A stretch of 13,120 nucleotides of DNA from Rhodoferax sp. UBA4409 (GTDB lineage: Bacteria; Pseudomonadota; Gammaproteobacteria; Burkholderiales; Burkholderiaceae_C), in contig DGQR01000106.1 in assembly GCA_002390825.1 (NCBI GenBank), positions 1 through 13,120 of the forward strand, read 5' to 3'. The position numbers were made by a program, and so were the translations under genes. Under the pieces are notes generated by a model that saw only the letters and a list, made by a program, of their open reading frames with translations, was not told the DNA's origin and did not search any database. Shown here piece by piece: positions 6,762 through 13,120 of the stretch (positions are counted from its first letter, which is position 1; the number at the start of each line of letters is the position of its first letter).

Positions 6762-8154
6762 AGCTGGTGGTGCGGTTGCGTGTGAGGGGCGGGTTTTTGG
6801 CGAAGTAGCCTTCAATGCCGCGCATCAAGGCATCAGCCAGGCGGTTTTGGTATTCGTCGCTATTGAGCTTGATCTCTTCGCTGGGGTTGCTGATGAAAGC
6901 AGCCTCGACCAGCACACTCGGAATGTCGGGCGCCTTGAGCACCGCAAACGCGGCCTGTTCGACTTTGGGTTTGTGCAGCTTGCCGACCCGTTTGATCTCG
7001 CCCAACAGGTTGCCACCGAGTTTCAGACTGTCATTGATCTGTGCCGTGGTGCTCATGTCGAGCAAGGCGCGCTGCACCGTGGCGTCTTTGGCTTTGACGT
7101 TGAGGCCGCCGATCAAATCCGCCTTGTTTTCTTTGGCCGCCATCCACCGCGCAGCGCTACTCGACGCGCCGCCCTGGCTCAAAGCGAACACGCTGGCCCC
7201 TTGCGGGTCCGGGGTGAAAAACGCATCGGCATGGATGCTGATGAACAAGTCCGCCTGCACCCGCCGGGCTTTTTGCACCCGGGTGCTCAGGGGCACAAAG
7301 AAGTCGGCGTCGCGGGTCAGAAACGCGCGCATTGCGTTGCCGTTGACGCTGGCGGCGTTGATCCGTTCGCGCAGCAGGTGCGCCAGTTTGAGCACGACAT
7401 CTTTTTCCCGGGTACCGCCGGGGCCGATGGCGCCAGGGTCTTCGCCACCATGCCCTGGGTCCAGTGCAATGATGATCAGCCGGTCGGTCGGGGTGCTGGC
7501 CTTTTCCGCAGTTTTGGGATCTTTTGTGCCTCCAGCGCTCGTGGATTCTGCGCGGGCAGCTCCTGATTTGATAGCGTCTACCGGTCTCAATGGGCTGCTG
7601 GCAGCGGCAGCCGGCACAGGGGGGCGCTGGGTGTGCTGGGCAATCAGGGCATCCAAAGGGTCTTGCGCTGCCGCCTTGGACTGCTGAACGGCTTTGGCCT
7701 CGTTGGCACGGTCCGTGATCAGGGCATCGAGCGGGTCGACCTCGGCCAGCGGGTACAGGTCCAGCACCAAGCGGTGCTGGTAAGCCGCCACAGGCGCCAG
7801 GCTGAACACTTGCGGCCGTATCGGGTGCTTCAAGTCAACCACCAGGCGCACGATGTCGGGGGTGAACTGCCCGACGCGGATGCCTGCGATGTTCGGGTCA
7901 TCCGCCTTCACCTTGGCGACCAGCTCTTTAAGTGCCGGGTTCAAACTGATGCCCTGGATATCCACCGCCAGCCGTGGCGGGTTGGGTACAAATAGCTGTT
8001 TGGCGCTGAGTGCGGAGTCGGACTCGATGGTGACGCGCGAATACTCCGGTGCAGGCCATACCCGCACGGTCATGATGGCGGCACCCTTGGCGAGCTCGGC
8101 GGTGCCCAGTGTCAAGACCAGACTGCCGGCTTGCAGCAGGGTGCGGCGCCTCAA
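6760..8154 (-). CDS. amiC: N-acetylmuramoyl-L-alanine amidase AmiC
   Basis: This 464-residue periplasmic amidase removes stem peptides from septal peptidoglycan and helps daughter-cell separation. The N-terminus MRRRTLLQAG followed by a hydrophobic stretch is a likely Tat signal, as in E. coli AmiC. An AMIN domain (about 28-135) should direct it to the septum. A low-complexity linker (about 136-222) contains DPLDALI twice. The Amidase_3 domain (about 225-452) has the zinc ligands His235 (DPGHGG), Glu250 (GTREKD) and His308 (SIHAD), and catalytic Glu417 (VLVEAAFISN). The start is a TTG overlapping the tsaE stop as TTGA, supported by AAGGAG upstream at a good distance. It is the second gene of a tsaE-amiC unit. 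A stretch at 7564-7576 in the linker contains the repeat-like half-site TTTGATAGC. Confidence 0.95.
   Translation of the reverse strand: MRRRTLLQAGSLVLTLGTAELAKGAAIMTVRVWPAPEYSRVTIESDSALSAKQLFVPNPPRLAVDIQGISLNPALKELVAKVKADDPNIAGIRVGQFTPDIVRLVVDLKHPIRPQVFSLAPVAAYQHRLVLDLYPLAEVDPLDALITDRANEAKAVQQSKAAAQDPLDALIAQHTQRPPVPAAAASSPLRPVDAIKSGAARAESTSAGGTKDPKTAEKASTPTDRLIIIALDPGHGGEDPGAIGPGGTREKDVVLKLAHLLRERINAASVNGNAMRAFLTRDADFFVPLSTRVQKARRVQADLFISIHADAFFTPDPQGASVFALSQGGASSSAARWMAAKENKADLIGGLNVKAKDATVQRALLDMSTTAQINDSLKLGGNLLGEIKRVGKLHKPKVEQAAFAVLKAPDIPSVLVEAAFISNPSEEIKLNSDEYQNRLADALMRGIEGYFAKNPPLTRNRTTS
7643..7737 (-). repeat. Internal tandem-like repeat encoding DPLDALI twice in AmiC
   Basis: Plus-strand segments 7643-7662 and 7718-7737 agree at 17 of 20 bases. 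On the coding strand they give DPLDALI at residues 140-146 and 165-171, separated by a linker rich in Ala, Gln and Lys. This suggests local duplication in the linker between the AMIN and amidase domains. Confidence 0.6.
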
Positions 8155-8669
8155 GCTCGGGCTCCTTGGGCTGCTTGGATAAGTTGCAGGCCCGCAGGGG
8201 TGCCTGCAGTCAGGCGCACCTCGCGGCGGCTGTCATCCAGGGTGTGCAAATGCAGGGTGATATCTGCCACCGGCAGCATGCTGGCCGCTTTGTCCGGCCA
8301 CTCGGCAAGCTTCAGGCCGGGGCTGGCAAAAATATCGCGGAAACCGGCTTCTTCCCACTCCCGCGGGTCATTGAATCGGTAAAAGTCAAAGTGCCAGATG
8401 TTCAGCTCAGGCAGCTCGTAGGGCTCTACTACCGCGTAGGTGGGGCTCTTGATGCGGCCAGTCACCCCCAGCGCTTGCAGCAGGTGGCGCACCAAGGTGG
8501 TTTTACCGGCACCTAAATCACCGTGCAGGGCAATAAATGCGTTTGCCAGGGATGGCGCGCGGGCCCACTGCTGCGCAAAGGCGACGGTGTCGGATTCATC
8601 AGCCCATTCCAAGACGATGCTCGGGGCCGCGCTTTCTACAATCGGGTGGTGACGATCAACAGCACTCAA
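8151..8669 (-). CDS. tsaE: TsaE, ATPase for tRNA t6A37 synthesis
   Basis: TsaE is the ATPase partner of TsaB-TsaD in N6-threonylcarbamoyladenosine formation at A37 of ANN-decoding tRNAs, a cytosolic and usually essential function. From the chosen TTG start (8667-8669) it has 172 residues. Visible are the Walker A GDLGAGKTT near 50-58, SPTY at 75-78, HFDFYR at 93-98 and LAEWPDKA near 122-129. The start is uncertain: TTG at 8612 would give 153 residues, the length of the E. coli protein, while upstream TTGs at 8681 and 8744 are also in frame. None has a clear Shine-Dalgarno site. Its stop overlaps the amiC start. Its 5' end overlaps or abuts the divergent queG start, depending on which starts are used. 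Confidence 0.92.
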   Translation of the reverse strand: MSAVDRHHPIVESAAPSIVLEWADESDTVAFAQQWARAPSLANAFIALHGDLGAGKTTLVRHLLQALGVTGRIKSPTYAVVEPYELPELNIWHFDFYRFNDPREWEEAGFRDIFASPGLKLAEWPDKAASMLPVADITLHLHTLDDSRREVRLTAGTPAGLQLIQAAQGARA

Positions 8670-9794
8670 ATCAAGGCTCAATTCGATGGCGACGAAATGG
8701 TCGCTCAGATACAGGGCTGGGCCCGGGAACTCGGATTCTCCCAAATTGGCGTGGCCGGTGTGGATTTGTCCTCCGCGGAGGCCGGATTATTAGCGTGGTT
8801 GTCGCACGGTTTCCACGGTGGCATGGGCTACATGGCGCACCACGGGCTTAAACGCGCCCGTCCGGCCGAGTTAGTGCCCGGCACGGTGAGTGTGATTACT
8901 GCGCGCATGGACTACCTGCCGCGTGGCACAGAAGACGGCTGGGCCGACGCTGAGCTGGCCCGCTTGCAACGCCCGGGAGAGGGCATTGTGTCGGTCTATG
9001 CGCGCGGCCGGGACTATCACAAGGTCTTGCGCAACCGGCTCCAACAATTGGCCGACCGCATGGCGGCCCATATGGGCCCCTTGGGTTACCGGGTGTTCAC
9101 CGACAGCGCGCCGGTGCTGGAGGCTGAGCTTGCCAGTCGCAGCGGGCAGGGCTGGCGCGGCAAGCACACCTTGCTGCTCAACCGCGAAGCGGGCTCGATG
9201 TTTTTTCTAGGCGAGGTGTATCTGGATGTGGCGCTCCCGCCAAGTGTTCCTGTCGAAGCGCACTGTGGCAGTTGCAGCGCCTGTATCAGTGCCTGCCCGA
9301 CGCAGGCCATCGTGGCCCCCCACCGTTTGGATGCGCGGCGCTGTGTGTCTTACCTGACGATCGAACACGATGGCCCGATTCCGCTCGAGATGCGCCCTCT
9401 TATTGGGAACCGCATTTACGGTTGTGACGACTGCCAGCTGGTGTGCCCCTGGAACAAGTTTGCCAAGCGCAGCACCTTGCCCGACTTTGATGCCCGGCAT
9501 GGCCTCACCGGCAGTGCACTGGCCACGATGATGGACTGGACTGAAGACACCTTTTTGCGCAATACCGAAGGCAGCCCGATTCGGCGCATCGGCCATGTGC
9601 GCTGGCTGCGCAATGTGGCCGTGGCCATGGGCAATGCCTTGCAGGGCAGTGCGCTCTCGGCACCTGAGCGCGCGGTGTTGGTCCAGTCTCTGCAGCGTCG
9701 CATCAGCCACCCAGACCCTTTGGTGCAAGAACATGTGCACTGGGCGCTTCACTTACCGGCCTCGACACCAACACCCTCCCAAGCCTTGCCATGA
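8646..9794 (+). CDS. queG: Epoxyqueuosine reductase QueG
   Basis: QueG catalyses the last step of queuosine synthesis in tRNA, reducing epoxyqueuosine with cobalamin and two 4Fe-4S clusters. From GTG 8646 it has 382 residues; GTG 8649 and ATG 8696 are alternatives, and ATG 8696 would cut close to the conserved IQGWARELGFSQIGV start. The catalytic Asp is probably Asp153 in FTDSAPVLE. Ferredoxin-like cysteines are C207, C210, C213 and C217 (CGSCSACISACP) and C260, C263 and C267 (CDDCQLVCP), with C233 in RRCVSYLTIE as the remaining ligand. The C-terminal part is helical repeat-like. It is divergent from tsaE, the order also seen around E. coli queG, and overlaps the next gene by ATGA. Confidence 0.95.
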   Translation: MVTINSTQIKAQFDGDEMVAQIQGWARELGFSQIGVAGVDLSSAEAGLLAWLSHGFHGGMGYMAHHGLKRARPAELVPGTVSVITARMDYLPRGTEDGWADAELARLQRPGEGIVSVYARGRDYHKVLRNRLQQLADRMAAHMGPLGYRVFTDSAPVLEAELASRSGQGWRGKHTLLLNREAGSMFFLGEVYLDVALPPSVPVEAHCGSCSACISACPTQAIVAPHRLDARRCVSYLTIEHDGPIPLEMRPLIGNRIYGCDDCQLVCPWNKFAKRSTLPDFDARHGLTGSALATMMDWTEDTFLRNTEGSPIRRIGHVRWLRNVAVAMGNALQGSALSAPERAVLVQSLQRRISHPDPLVQEHVHWALHLPASTPTPSQALP

Positions 9795-10591
9795 CCACTT
9801 ACGATCTGCTCATCATCGATCCGCAAAACGACTTTCTTGACATCGCGGGAGCCGCTTTGCCGGTGCCGGGCGCTAGCGCGGACATGCAGCGCCTGGCCGA
9901 TTGGTTGGTGCCCCACGCCACCCGGGTGCGCAGCATCACCGTCACCCTGGATTCCCACGCCAGCGTGGGCGTTGAGCGCACCACGTTCTGGTTGCAGTCC
10001 AACGGCGAGCCGGTCGCGCCGTTCACGGTGATTACCGCCGCAGACTTGGCCCGCGGCCAATTCAAGCCGCGCAATCCGGCGCTGCAGGCCGAGGTGCAGG
10101 CCTATCTGCACGCCCTGGAGGCCACCGGTCAACGCCAGCTGGTGGTCTGGCCGGTGCACTGCGTGCTGGGTACCTGGGGCCACAACATTCACGCCGGCTT
10201 GAGCGAAGCTTTGGCCGCTTGGGAGCTGGCGACCGGCCAGATGGTGCACAAGGTGCTCAAGGGCCAGAACCCGCTGACCGAGCAGTACAGCGCCTTCAAG
10301 GCTGAGGTTCCGCGGGCAGATGACGCACGCACCTTGCTGAATCGGCCTTTGGTCCAATCTCTGTCTGCGCAAGGTGCTACGCTTTTGATAGCGGGCGAGG
10401 CCCTGAGTCACTGTGTGGCCGCATCGGTATCCGACTTGATGGCGATCCTGCCCGCTGAGCGTTTGGCGGAGTTGGTGCTGTTGACCGATTGCATGAGTCC
10501 GGTGGCTGGCTTTGAGGCGGCAGCGCAAGATTTTTTAGCCCGCGCCAGTACGGCAGGCTTGCAGGCAACGACGCTCAGCGCCTTGGTTTGA
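9791..10591 (+). CDS. Isochorismatase/nicotinamidase-like cysteine hydrolase
   Basis: This 266-residue protein has the catalytic triad expected of nicotinamidase-type enzymes: Asp10 in IIDPQNDF, Lys157 in VLKGQNP, and nucleophile Cys208 in GEALSHCVAASV. It also has a likely metal site of Asp54, His56 (TLDSHAS) and His123 (WPVHCVLGTWG). The family hydrolyses small amides such as nicotinamide, so an NAD-salvage role is possible. It is longer than PncA of E. coli (about 213 residues), has an unusual central segment, and has SH before the Cys, so the substrate is left open. Its start overlaps the queG stop (ATGA), indicating translational coupling. It converges on the metallo-hydrolase gene with 1 bp between stops. 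Confidence 0.85.
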   Translation: MTTYDLLIIDPQNDFLDIAGAALPVPGASADMQRLADWLVPHATRVRSITVTLDSHASVGVERTTFWLQSNGEPVAPFTVITAADLARGQFKPRNPALQAEVQAYLHALEATGQRQLVVWPVHCVLGTWGHNIHAGLSEALAAWELATGQMVHKVLKGQNPLTEQYSAFKAEVPRADDARTLLNRPLVQSLSAQGATLLIAGEALSHCVAASVSDLMAILPAERLAELVLLTDCMSPVAGFEAAAQDFLARASTAGLQATTLSALV

Positions 10592-10592
10592 C

Positions 10593-11594
10593 TCAGCGCG
10601 GCAGTCCGTCAAACACGTCCATTGGTGTCCAAGCGGCCGGCAAGCGGATGTTGACGCCGTCCGCGGCGCCTTGTTGCTCCAGGAACGCCATGGACGCCTC
10701 AAAGTCGTCCAGAGGGCGAGGCATGGGCTGCATAGGTTGTGTGGAGGGAATCCAGAAATCGTCCCAATGGATGGGGATGACCCGGCGGGCACCCACGGTG
10801 CGCACGGTTTCATTCCAATAGGCGAGTTTGTGTTCGGGGCTGCGCGGGCCCATGGCACCAATCCCGAGAAGCACCACATCGGCGCGCACATCTTGCAGCG
10901 CGCCGGGTACAAAGCCTGCAGTGCCCGTGATTAGCAAGGTGCGGCCCTCGTGCGCTATGTGCATGGCGTAGCTTTGGCCTTCCAGATAATCGGTAGCCCG
11001 CACCGGAGGCTTTAATGGCTGCGCAATCACGCCTCCGGTAAAGCCGGTCGGGGTGTGCAACGCAGGGTAGAGCGTGATCGTGAACCGGCCGAAGCGGTAG
11101 GGCGTGTGGAGCTGTGCCAGCTTCATACGATCAGGCGGCAGCCCCCAGCCTTGGCCCACCATGAGGGTAGAGCCTGAACCCATCAATAGGGCGCCGGTCT
11201 GGCGCGCCACTTCGGGCGCGTCCATGGCATGGTCGTAATGCGAGTGCAGGGGAATCACAGCGGCCAAGCGACTCGCACTCCCGGTAATGCCGGCGCGTTG
11301 CAAGCCCTCGGTGATGGCCGGCACGTCGGGCTCCACCTTGCGCAAGAAAACAGTGAGTTTGTCGGGTCGCGAGAAAAAGCCGTCCGTCAACAGAGCCGTC
11401 TCGCCGTCGTCCAGCAACACGGTGGCAACGCCCAAAAAACGGACTTTGAGTGGCGGAAGCGGCGCGGAGGCGGTGGGCCAGCGCAAAGACTGCACACCTT
11501 CCATGCCGGGTGGGGGGTTCAGCAGCCAAGTCAGTGTGCCGGCTCCGATTGCCAGGCACAGCACCAAGGTGCCAAGGATCCATTTGATTCGCAT
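10593..11594 (-). CDS. Membrane-anchored metallo-beta-lactamase-fold hydrolase
   Basis: The protein has 333 residues. Residues 5-24 are a hydrophobic signal anchor after MRIK, so the body is probably periplasmic. The metal motif HSHYDH (117-122) is complete, and further candidate ligands are His180 and His276 (IPIHWDD). The segment where UlaG/NAPE-PLD-like relatives have GD-(S/T)-G reads ITGTAGF (222-228), so the usual metal-bridging Asp seems replaced by Thr225. This suggests altered metal binding or a variant active site. The substrate is unknown. The ATG at 11594 has only a weak ribosome binding site. It lies 32 bp after a pair of tiny coupled ORFs on the same strand and may be translated from the same message. 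Confidence 0.85.
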   Translation of the reverse strand: MRIKWILGTLVLCLAIGAGTLTWLLNPPPGMEGVQSLRWPTASAPLPPLKVRFLGVATVLLDDGETALLTDGFFSRPDKLTVFLRKVEPDVPAITEGLQRAGITGSASRLAAVIPLHSHYDHAMDAPEVARQTGALLMGSGSTLMVGQGWGLPPDRMKLAQLHTPYRFGRFTITLYPALHTPTGFTGGVIAQPLKPPVRATDYLEGQSYAMHIAHEGRTLLITGTAGFVPGALQDVRADVVLLGIGAMGPRSPEHKLAYWNETVRTVGARRVIPIHWDDFWIPSTQPMQPMPRPLDDFEASMAFLEQQGAADGVNIRLPAAWTPMDVFDGLPR

Positions 11595-11626
11595 ACGCCC
11601 AGTCTAGGCGCTCAGCGCGGGTCCGG

Positions 11627-11743
11627 CTATCGGGTATTGCGCTTCAAGGCCCACCATTCCAACGCGCCTTGTAAAACAGCCATCGTCAGCGCCAACCCTT
11701 GGAGGGTCCGGCGACGCATCGCCGGGGTACCGCGCCGCGTCAT
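11627..11743 (-). CDS. Small ORF of 38 residues, overlapping the upstream small ORF
   Basis: This encodes 38 residues from an ATG that overlaps the stop of the 29-residue ORF as ATGA, and ends at TAG 11627-11629. The N-terminus is strongly basic (RR at 3-4, RRR at 10-12). A hydrophobic stretch LQGLALTMAVLQGALEWWAL (14-33) follows, which could be one short membrane segment or an amphipathic helix, and the tail is basic. It lies 32 bp ahead of the metallo-hydrolase gene. I do not recognise it. Real translation is suggested by the start/stop overlap but is not proven. Confidence 0.4.
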   Translation of the reverse strand: MTRRGTPAMRRRTLQGLALTMAVLQGALEWWALKRNTR

Positions 11744-11829
11744 ATCTCGATCAACGCGATGGGGGCTAGCCACTCGTCGTCGAACAATTCATCCAACAGT
11801 CGTTGCAAGCCCAGCAGTTTGAGGATCAT
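11740..11829 (-). CDS. Small ORF of 29 residues, first of a possible three-gene unit
   Basis: An ATG at 11827-11829 is preceded by GGGAG five bases upstream, with an in-frame TAA shortly before it, so the ORF is self-contained. The 29-residue product begins MILKLLGLQRLLDELFDDEW and is a likely amphipathic acidic helix with Leu spacing. Its stop overlaps the start of the next small ORF. Function is unknown. The ribosome binding site, the ATGA overlap and the placement in an otherwise gene-free 370-bp gap upstream of the metallo-hydrolase gene are the support for it. Confidence 0.45.
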   Translation of the reverse strand: MILKLLGLQRLLDELFDDEWLAPIALIEI

Positions 11830-11964
11830 GACAGCTCCCGGTTACGTTTTGCTGAAATGAATTTAGGTCTTTTGTGTGACGCTTTGATGGCAGTGTGGTT
11901 GACGCGCTGCAGGGCTTTGAAAGCGTGTCTCGGGCCGCTAAGCTCGTCAATAACAGGAGACTTT

Positions 11965-12978
11965 GTGCCATCCACCAACTTGCCCGCGCTGGCGGAACTC
12001 GACCGGATACTGCAGCTTGCAGGTGATCGCGTGGAGGTACGTGTGATGCACCAAGTCGCATCAGAGAGTGGGGCCTTGCCGGTCTATGCGATTGCCATGG
12101 GGAACCCGTCCCCCGAGGTGCCCGCCATCGGCTTTTTTGGCGGGGTGCATGGGCTCGAGCGCATTGGTACCGAGGTGGTGCTCGCCTTTCTGGCCAGCTT
12201 GGTCCAGCGCATGGCGTGGGACCATACCTTGCACCAGCAATTGCAAACCATGCGCATGGTGTTCATGCCTTTAGTCAATCCTGGCGGAATGTTGCGAGGC
12301 ACAAGGGCCAACCCCGCAGGTGTTGACCTGATGCGCAATGCCCCCATCGACGCCCTGGAGCCGGTGCCCGCTTGGGTCGGTGGCCAGCGTGTCAGTGCCA
12401 AGCTGCCGTGGTACCGCGGTGCACTCGCAGCCCCCATGCAGCCTGAAGCCCAGGCGCTGTGCGATGTGGTGGAGTCAGAGCTGACGCACCGCGCATTCAG
12501 CATTTCCATCGACTGCCATTCCGGCTTCGGGGTGCGGGACCGCCTATGGTTTCCGTATGCGCACACGCGCCAGCCCATCACGCATCTGGCAGAAATGTAT
12601 GTGCTGCAGCGCATGTACCGGCAGAGTTACAGCCACCACCCCTATGTGTTTGAGCCGCAAAGCCTGCAGTACCTGACCCATGGCGATTTGTGGGATCACT
12701 TGCACACCCGACTGGAAGATCCCGCCCGGCAGGTGTTCCTGCCCTTGACACTCGAGATGGGTTCTTGGCTTTGGATCAAAAAGAATCCCCGGCAACTGTT
12801 CAGCCGCTATGGAATTTTTAATCCTTTGATCGGGCACCGCCAAGAGCGGGTGTTGCGGCGCCATATAGCGCTGCTGGATTTTGTCTCGCGGGCCGCCTGC
12901 AGCGCGCCGAGCTGGTTGCCTCAAGGCAGCTACCGGCATGCGATGCACGCCGAGGCCTTGCAGCGCTGGTACGAGTAA
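11965..12978 (+). CDS. M14-type zinc metallopeptidase
   Basis: The protein has 337 residues and no signal peptide visible, so it is probably cytosolic. Zinc carboxypeptidase (M14) features are HxxE in GGVHGLERIG (His62, Glu65), the third ligand His185 in SIDCHSGFG, Arg114, Arg124 and Asn125 in the GTRAN...LMRN region (the NPxGxxxxxRxN...GVDLNRN block of the family), and general base Glu264 in LTLEMGSW. It would cleave a C-terminal residue or amide, or deacylate a small substrate as in the AstE branch; the exact class is open. GTG 11965 is chosen because AGGAGA precedes it by 4 bases. The frame continues upstream to 11803 but has no ribosome binding site there and would overlap the small ORF on the other strand. 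Confidence 0.87.
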   Translation: MPSTNLPALAELDRILQLAGDRVEVRVMHQVASESGALPVYAIAMGNPSPEVPAIGFFGGVHGLERIGTEVVLAFLASLVQRMAWDHTLHQQLQTMRMVFMPLVNPGGMLRGTRANPAGVDLMRNAPIDALEPVPAWVGGQRVSAKLPWYRGALAAPMQPEAQALCDVVESELTHRAFSISIDCHSGFGVRDRLWFPYAHTRQPITHLAEMYVLQRMYRQSYSHHPYVFEPQSLQYLTHGDLWDHLHTRLEDPARQVFLPLTLEMGSWLWIKKNPRQLFSRYGIFNPLIGHRQERVLRRHIALLDFVSRAACSAPSWLPQGSYRHAMHAEALQRWYE

Positions 12979-12980
12979 GG

Positions 12981-13120
12981 TTACAGCCCTCGCAACACAC
13001 CCAGCGCAAACGGCAAGCTCACCACACCCAGCAGGGTGGAGAGCGTCACCAGGCCCGCCACATAGGCGCCGTCATAGCCCATGCGTGCCGCCAACACATA
13101 GCAGCTGGAGGCGGTGGGCA
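12981..13120 (-). CDS. AEC-family transporter, C-terminal end (partial)
   Basis: The last 45 residues of a minus-strand gene are present; the 5' part is outside the window. The sequence PTASSCYVLAARMGYDGAYV followed by AGLVTLSTLLGVVSLPFALG matches the end of auxin efflux carrier (AEC) family proteins. There the penultimate membrane span has a PxxSxxYxLA-type pattern and the last span ends in SLPF. These are inner-membrane permeases for organic acids such as malate or malonate. It is convergent with the M14 peptidase gene, with 2 bp between stop codons. Confidence 0.8.
   Translation of the reverse strand, partial: PTASSCYVLAARMGYDGAYVAGLVTLSTLLGVVSLPFALGVLRGL

Noticed and set aside
6618..6815. 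66-residue N-terminal extension of the acyltransferase
   Set aside because: It would begin inside amiC and has no start signal, whereas the ATG at 6617 has AAGGAGG at the right distance.
6815..7687. Plus-strand ORF of 290 residues opposite amiC
   Set aside because: It is Ser/Ala/Leu-rich shadow sequence; amiC on the minus strand has a complete set of catalytic residues.
11803..11964. 54-residue N-terminal extension of the M14 peptidase
   Set aside because: No ribosome binding site at 11803, sequence not family-like, and a good site precedes GTG 11965.
1..13120. CRISPR array, tRNA, rRNA or insertion sequence
   Set aside because: No regularly spaced direct repeats, cloverleaf sequence, rRNA signature or transposase was found on either strand.

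Overview
The window looks like a chromosomal segment from a betaproteobacterium of the family Comamonadaceae (Burkholderiales), most like Rhodoferax and its relatives. I infer this from overall protein character, GC-rich coding with frequent GTG and TTG starts, and short dispersed repeats of a kind I associate with that family. No database search was possible, so the genus is not fixed.

Layout, left to right. Positions 1-201 hold no convincing gene but contain a perfect FNR/CRP-type palindrome. Positions 202-2156 (minus strand) carry mutL, the mismatch-repair ATPase/endonuclease. It is broken in its linker by a -1 frameshift, so the N-terminal ATPase half and the C-terminal endonuclease half lie in different frames. 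Divergent from it across a 34-bp gap is a plus-strand pair: a DedA membrane protein (2191-2835) and, 3 bp later, a 981-residue membrane-anchored PAS-GGDEF-EAL protein (2839-5784). Facing these is a FeeM/LuxI-fold acyltransferase-like gene (5790-6617, minus). It has a strong ribosome binding site and a perfect 17-bp palindrome in its leader.

Positions 6760-8669 (minus) hold tsaE and amiC, which overlap translationally. Divergent from tsaE are queG and a nicotinamidase-like cysteine hydrolase (8646-10591, plus), joined by an ATGA overlap. A minus-strand unit follows at 11829-10593: two overlapping tiny ORFs of 29 and 38 residues, then a membrane-anchored metallo-beta-lactamase-fold protein. An M14-type zinc peptidase (11965-12978, plus) and the 3' end of an AEC-family transporter (12981-13120, minus) close the window.

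The conserved neighbourhood queG | tsaE-amidase-mutL, familiar from E. coli and other proteobacteria, can be recognised here. However, amiC and mutL are separated by about 4.6 kb of visibly lower-GC DNA (hand counts of sampled lines about 48-62%, against about 60-80% in mutL) carrying dedA, the c-di-GMP gene and the acyltransferase. The core genes serve mismatch repair, tRNA modification (TsaE for t6A, QueG for queuosine) and septal peptidoglycan cleavage (AmiC). The inserted block suggests a membrane and c-di-GMP signalling module with a possible acyl-amino-acid or acyl-lipid product.

The points most worth a second look are the mutL split, two copies of a 39-bp repeat embedded in frame in mutL, the interrupted tsaE-amiC-mutL cluster, the acyltransferase beside the c-di-GMP gene with its leader palindrome, and the unannotated small-ORF pair ahead of the metallo-hydrolase.
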